Positions 5,538 through 7,677 of a stretch of 7,677 bases of DNA are shown here, piece after piece (the first letter of the stretch is position 1; each line of letters opens with the position of its first letter). The stretch lies in NCBI GenBank assembly GCA_934725525.1, contig CAKVCG010000080.1, positions 1 to 7,677 of the forward strand, in the 5' to 3' direction. A program made the translations under genes and the position numbers. The DNA comes from an uncultured Brachyspira sp. Lineage in GTDB: Bacteria > Spirochaetota > Brachyspiria > Brachyspirales > Brachyspiraceae. The notes under the pieces were generated by a model. It ran no database searches and was not told the DNA's origin. It saw only the letters and a program-made list of their open reading frames with translations.

Positions 5538-7527
5538 TTTTATCCTCTTTAAAGTCTTTAATGAAAGTCAAGAATGATATTAACGCTATAATCGATATTG
5601 GTAAAACGGGAGCTATATATCTTGATTCCCAAGGTGTTCCAGATGGTGAAAATACAATAACTATTAAAGCGGTGGCAAAACCAGAAAAAGCTATACAAAA
5701 AGTAAATAATAATAATTTATTTCTAAAATTATTTTTTAATAACCATAACAAACCCGATAAGAAGAACATTATTATGCAAATCGATATTGGAATAATATTA
5801 TTTATATTAAAAGAAATATTATATAAAAATGTGTATATTTTTAATCTCAAATTACTAAATTGAATTCTTTGTTCAGAAAGATTATATTTTTTAGAGACCT
5901 TATAGTCCTTATTATATGGGGTATGAGCTTCAATTGACTGAATTTTATCAGGTCGAATAAAATATTCTCTCCATTCAAAGCTATAAAACCATAAACAATT
6001 TGCCACCATACAAACAAATTTTATATAACCTATAGGATGTTTAAATAAATATTGCTTGAATACTTCTTTAGAATACTCATCATCTTCTGTTATAGATACC
6101 TTGATAACCATATTTGGAGTCATTTCTTTAAATATCAATCTATTAGAATAATAAGAATTATAATAAGCCTGTTTTAAATCTTCAGAATTTTTACCTTCTA
6201 AATACCATTCTTTAGGTATTAGAGAATAGTCGCCAGAAGTATATGCTATTCCTCCGATATTAAAAATAATAGCGTTAATACTTCCATCTATAGCCGCTTG
6301 CTCTTTAGTAAGAAATATACGAGGAGTAAATTTAACTATAGATAGGAGAATAATTGCAAAAAATAACATTATAGTCATAAATTTTAATAAATATAATTTT
6401 GCATTAGAAATAGATTTTTCTAATATAAGATAAGTAAATAAAATAAATATTGGATATATTGTTACTATAGCGTTATGTCGCAATAATAATGTAATGGTTA
6501 ATAATATTCCAGTCAAAATCATCAGTAATATTTTTACTAAATTATTTTTTGGTCGAATTAATAATTGTGTAAATATTAAAGAATATAATAAAAATAAATG
6601 TAAACTAAATATATAATCTTTATACTGAATAAAGTTGTAAAAGAATATTCCAATAAAAAATGTAATTAAATGTAAAAATATTAAAAACCTATTTTTATAT
6701 TTTAAATATAAGCTTATTATAAGTATAGAAATCGACATATAGTAGCAAAATAAATTAATTAAGAAAAAATAAAAAGAATGGATACCAAATAAATAAAAAA
6801 ACAACTTTAATAATTGAACATATAAAATTGGGTCCCAATTATCCAAATTACTACTACCAAAAGCTTTTCCTAATATTCTATATTGGTCATATCGTTGGAA
6901 ATATCCAGGAAAACCAAGCCAAAATTGAAATATAAATAATATCAACCCAATAAAAATAGTTATTATAATAAATTTTTTATCATTTGAAATATTTAACTTT
7001 CTATAAAAGTATATTATTAATATCAATGCCAATATAAAATAAAGTAATATTGGAATTTTAGGTTTTATTTTCAAAATATAATTAATATTATCAATTTTAT
7101 ATTCATTAATCTCTTTTTTATCAGAAACAAAATTCCCATAAGGACTTCCTTTATATTCCATTTCGGCATTTTCCATATAATCAGGTAAGTTTGATAAATC
7201 AGGATAAACTCCGTAAATATCGCTATTCCTAAAAACTTTGTCATAATATCTAATTCTAAATTGATAAATATAATTTGTAATATTTTCATTGGTAAGCAAA
7301 TAATTTTTTATGCTTTCTTCATCCAATTTTCCATCAACTGTAAAATCTTTTCTAATATCATTTAGATTATTTAATTCTAATGTTCTATCAATCTCCAAAT
7401 TAAAATCGGTTAAATAACCAATTCTATTTTTTGAGCCAAGAATTTGTAGAATTATTAAAGCAATAGAAATAATAATTACAAACGGAATATAAATTTTTAG
7501 AAATAATTTTTTATTTTTAGATATCAT
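5530..7527 (-). CDS. large polytopic membrane protein, GT-C glycosyltransferase-like
   Basis: 665 residues. It has an N-terminal membrane anchor (about 9-30), a hydrophilic, probably extracytoplasmic segment (31-155), a block of roughly eight hydrophobic spans (156-400), a second hydrophilic region (400-500), and final spans near 500-515, 577-597, 605-627 and 637-655. The parts GFPGYFQRYDQYRILG (205-220), DNWDPILYVQLLKLF (229-243), LRHNAIVTIYP (349-359) and SPSGTPWESRYIAPVLP (627-643) recall GT-C enzymes and DUF6020-like proteins, which use a polyprenyl-phosphate sugar and have an acidic residue in the first large loop; D214 is a candidate. Function is inferred from this and from its coupling to the GT2 gene. 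AAGGAG lies 8 nt before the ATG. No clear promoter lies between the gene and the (CAATA)n tract upstream. It uses far fewer CpG and G/C-ending codons than the three genes downstream, suggesting a different origin. Confidence 0.8.
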   Translation of the reverse strand: MISKNKKLFLKIYIPFVIIISIALIILQILGSKNRIGYLTDFNLEIDRTLELNNLNDIRKDFTVDGKLDEESIKNYLLTNENITNYIYQFRIRYYDKVFRNSDIYGVYPDLSNLPDYMENAEMEYKGSPYGNFVSDKKEINEYKIDNINYILKIKPKIPILLYFILALILIIYFYRKLNISNDKKFIIITIFIGLILFIFQFWLGFPGYFQRYDQYRILGKAFGSSNLDNWDPILYVQLLKLFFYLFGIHSFYFFLINLFCYYMSISILIISLYLKYKNRFLIFLHLITFFIGIFFYNFIQYKDYIFSLHLFLLYSLIFTQLLIRPKNNLVKILLMILTGILLTITLLLRHNAIVTIYPIFILFTYLILEKSISNAKLYLLKFMTIMLFFAIILLSIVKFTPRIFLTKEQAAIDGSINAIIFNIGGIAYTSGDYSLIPKEWYLEGKNSEDLKQAYYNSYYSNRLIFKEMTPNMVIKVSITEDDEYSKEVFKQYLFKHPIGYIKFVCMVANCLWFYSFEWREYFIRPDKIQSIEAHTPYNKDYKVSKKYNLSEQRIQFSNLRLKIYTFLYNISFNINNIIPISICIIMFFLSGLLWLLKNNFRNKLLLFTFCIAFSGFATALIVIVFSPSGTPWESRYIAPVLPISIIALISFLTFIKDFKEDKND

Positions 7528-7610
7528 AGGGTTATCTCCTTAAAAGTTAATTTTTGTAGACGCAAGAGAAAGCGTTTAAATGTTTTAAATAATTCTTTAA
7601 TTTTGCAATG

Positions 7611-7640
7611 AAAAAATAGCCAAAAATTATAATAATGGCT
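7611..7640 (-). terminator. weak hairpin plus U-run directly after the (CAATA)n tract
   Basis: On the minus strand AGCCA (7640-7636) can pair with TGGCT (7622-7618) around a 13-nt AT loop, followed by one A and six U (7616-7611). The stem is only 5 bp, so this is a weak terminator at best. Its place, between a pentanucleotide tract and the next gene, repeats the layout seen at 4541-4740. Confidence 0.4.
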
Positions 7641-7677
7641 TGTATTGTATTGTATTGTATTGTATTGTATTGTATTG
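7640..7677 (-). repeat. second pentanucleotide tract (CAATA)n, at least 7 units, cut by the window edge
   Basis: Seven perfect TGTAT units on the plus strand (7641-7675) plus flanking matching bases, running off the window. On the minus strand it reads CAATACAATA..., encoding QYNTI repeats in all frames without stops. It lies 113 bp upstream of the membrane-protein ATG. Whether it ends an upstream coding sequence or is intergenic cannot be told from this window. Confidence 0.95.

Noticed and set aside
5561..5863. Plus-strand frame of 100 codons.
   Set aside because: Antisense to the 3' end of the membrane-protein gene, no family features.
7071..7289. Minus-strand frame of 72 codons.
   Set aside because: Out-of-frame reading within the membrane-protein gene.

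Overview
The window is AT-rich bacterial DNA with every convincing gene on the minus strand, so transcription runs from high to low coordinates. Low GC, AAGGAG-type ribosome sites and long pentanucleotide tracts at the ends of surface-sugar genes would fit an anaerobic spirochaete such as Brachyspira. That assignment is an impression from composition and style and rests on no diagnostic marker gene.

Region 1 (about 7677 to 1983) is a surface-polysaccharide or lipooligosaccharide cluster. In transcription order it holds: a (CAATA)n tract cut by the window edge; a large polytopic membrane protein resembling GT-C glycosyltransferases; a family 2 glycosyltransferase whose C-terminus contains a 15-unit (GCAGA)n tract; an FAD-dependent amine-oxidase-like oxidoreductase; and galE, UDP-glucose 4-epimerase. 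Genes overlap or are separated by about 50 bp or less. GalE would supply UDP-galactose, the GT-A and GT-C type enzymes would build or transfer the glycan, and the FAD enzyme would modify an isoprenoid or sugar intermediate.

The most interesting signal is here. Both tracts have a 5-bp period, are open in all three frames, and are followed by a minus-strand hairpin plus U-run before the next gene. With the 15 units present, the glycosyltransferase frame runs on through the hairpin and stops in its 3' arm. With 14 or 16 units it would stop 70 to 80 nt before the hairpin. Repeat slippage could therefore change the protein tail and also decide whether ribosomes override a terminator placed before the FAD enzyme and galE.

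Region 2 (about 1875 to 302) is an accessory-looking block: a strong promoter, a HEPN-like protein with a Cys-rich insert and an R-x5-H motif, an overlapping small protein of unknown function, a doubtful 55-residue frame, two 31-bp operator-like repeats, and a SecB-like chaperone. It resembles a toxin-antitoxin-chaperone arrangement, although no known antitoxin is recognisable. Short gene-end relics ending in RFKYNSI(K/E)-stop lie on both sides of the block.

Region 3 (1 to 301) has the first 18 codons of another minus-strand gene at the window edge, a perfect-consensus promoter for it, and one of the relics. No rRNA, tRNA, CRISPR array or transposase was seen.
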